Shown here in pieces: positions 6,201 through 6,433 of a stretch of DNA of 6,433 nt; position 1 is the first letter of the stretch, and the number at the start of each line of letters is the position of its first letter. The DNA lies in NCBI GenBank assembly GCA_964588415.1, contig CAZPPK010000160.1, positions 1-6,433 on the forward strand, read 5' to 3'. Both the position numbers and the translations under genes were made by a program. Source of the DNA: Sulfidibacterium sp964588415. Its GTDB lineage: Bacteria; Bacteroidota; Bacteroidia; Bacteroidales; F082. The notes below the pieces were generated by a model. The model was not told where the DNA came from, made no database searches, and saw only the letters and a program-made list of their open reading frames with translations.

Positions 6201-6433
6201 ATGAAAGACCGTGTGCCTTCTAAGAACAAAATTGGATTACTAAGTACTAACTCTATTTAGGAATAGGAGGCATGGTGGGTGGTAGCATTTTTGCTGTTTT
6301 GTGACTTTCGGTGGAACTAGCACAAGGAGGAACGCCTGTTGCCTTCCTCGTGGGCAGAATCATTGCTTTTATAACATCCTAAAGTTTCGCAGTTAATCGT
6401 ATGAATTGATTTTCAAAGATAAACAAAAGCAGG
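6201..6433 (+). pseudogene. Decayed 5' part of an APC-superfamily amino acid permease, cut by the window edge
   Basis: The ATG at 6201 opens a permease-like N-terminus (MKDRVPSKNKIGLLSTNSI). After ATT at 6255-6257 an apparent two-base excess (TA, 6258-6259) shifts the frame and creates TAG. From 6260 the adjusted frame reads GIGGMVGGSIFAVL, then TGA at 6302-6304, then LSVELAQGGTPVAFLVGRII and AFITS, then TAA at 6380-6382 followed by SFA. This matches the first transmembrane region of APC amino acid permeases (GIGGMIGGGIFAVLGLSVEL... and AFL...ITSYSYAKL, recalled from the family). The TGA stands where Gly (GGA) is expected and the TAA where Tyr is expected, so each is one base from sense. Three independent lesions in 180 nt indicate a dead gene. 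After 6389 the match fades, possibly through a further small deletion. The functional version would have been an inner-membrane amino acid importer of about 12 helices. Confidence 0.75.

Noticed and set aside
6302..6304. TGA as a recoded (selenocysteine or tryptophan) codon within the permease
   Set aside because: Family members carry glycine here, and a frameshift and a TAA also break the frame, so decay is simpler.
6251..6369. Short minus-strand frame ending in MPPIPK, seen first as a possible small conserved peptide
   Set aside because: The plus strand of the same bases encodes a clear permease-like sequence, so the proline-rich minus reading is its antisense image.
1..6433. CRISPR array, tRNA or rRNA genes, insertion sequence or phage signatures
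   Set aside because: I saw no regularly spaced direct repeats, tRNA-like cloverleaf, transposase-like protein or terminal inverted repeats on either strand.

Overview
The window looks like a chromosomal segment from a member of the Bacteroidota, probably Bacteroidales-like. The genes are AT-rich, starts lack Shine-Dalgarno sequences and sit behind A-rich leaders, every intact gene ends in TAA, and exact matches to the Bacteroidota -7 element (TAnnTTTG) lie in the divergent intergenic region. The protein families (GH130, a GT4 fused to an alpha/alpha-toroid-like domain, an AraC regulator with a cupin-like sensor) also fit. This assignment is inferred from features; no marker gene is present.

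Layout: positions 3-92 hold the last 29 codons of an unidentified plus-strand gene, followed at once by an imperfect hairpin (93-132) between two convergent units. From 4980 down to 207 a compact minus-strand cluster reads, in transcription order: an AhpD/carboxymuconolactone-decarboxylase-like redox protein (4980-4651), a large two-domain glycosyltransferase (4577-2340), a long-form GH130 mannoside phosphorylase/hydrolase-like protein (2328-868), and a heme-oxygenase-fold protein (842-207). The last three genes are 11 and 25 nt apart, so they almost certainly share a transcript. The AhpD-like gene is 73 nt upstream with no obvious promoter in between. A 232-nt divergent region (4981-5212) with a candidate promoter on each strand separates the cluster from an AraC-family regulator (5213-6067), a natural candidate to control it. 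The right end (6201-6433) is the decayed 5' part of an APC-superfamily amino acid permease, with a frameshift and nonsense codons.

How the genes may work together (inference): the GT4 fusion plus GH130 suggests a cytosolic pair that builds and then trims or phosphorolyses a glycan, probably mannose-based, because none of the proteins shows an export signal. The AhpD-like and heme-oxygenase-like proteins add a redox or stress flavour, but both lack a residue normally essential for classical activity: the AhpD proton-relay Glu is Ser46, and the heme oxygenase proximal His is Asn20. The HO-like protein is therefore better viewed as a pseudo-heme-oxygenase than as a biliverdin-forming enzyme. The combination of a possible glycan cycle with a non-canonical HO-fold partner is the most unusual part of the window.
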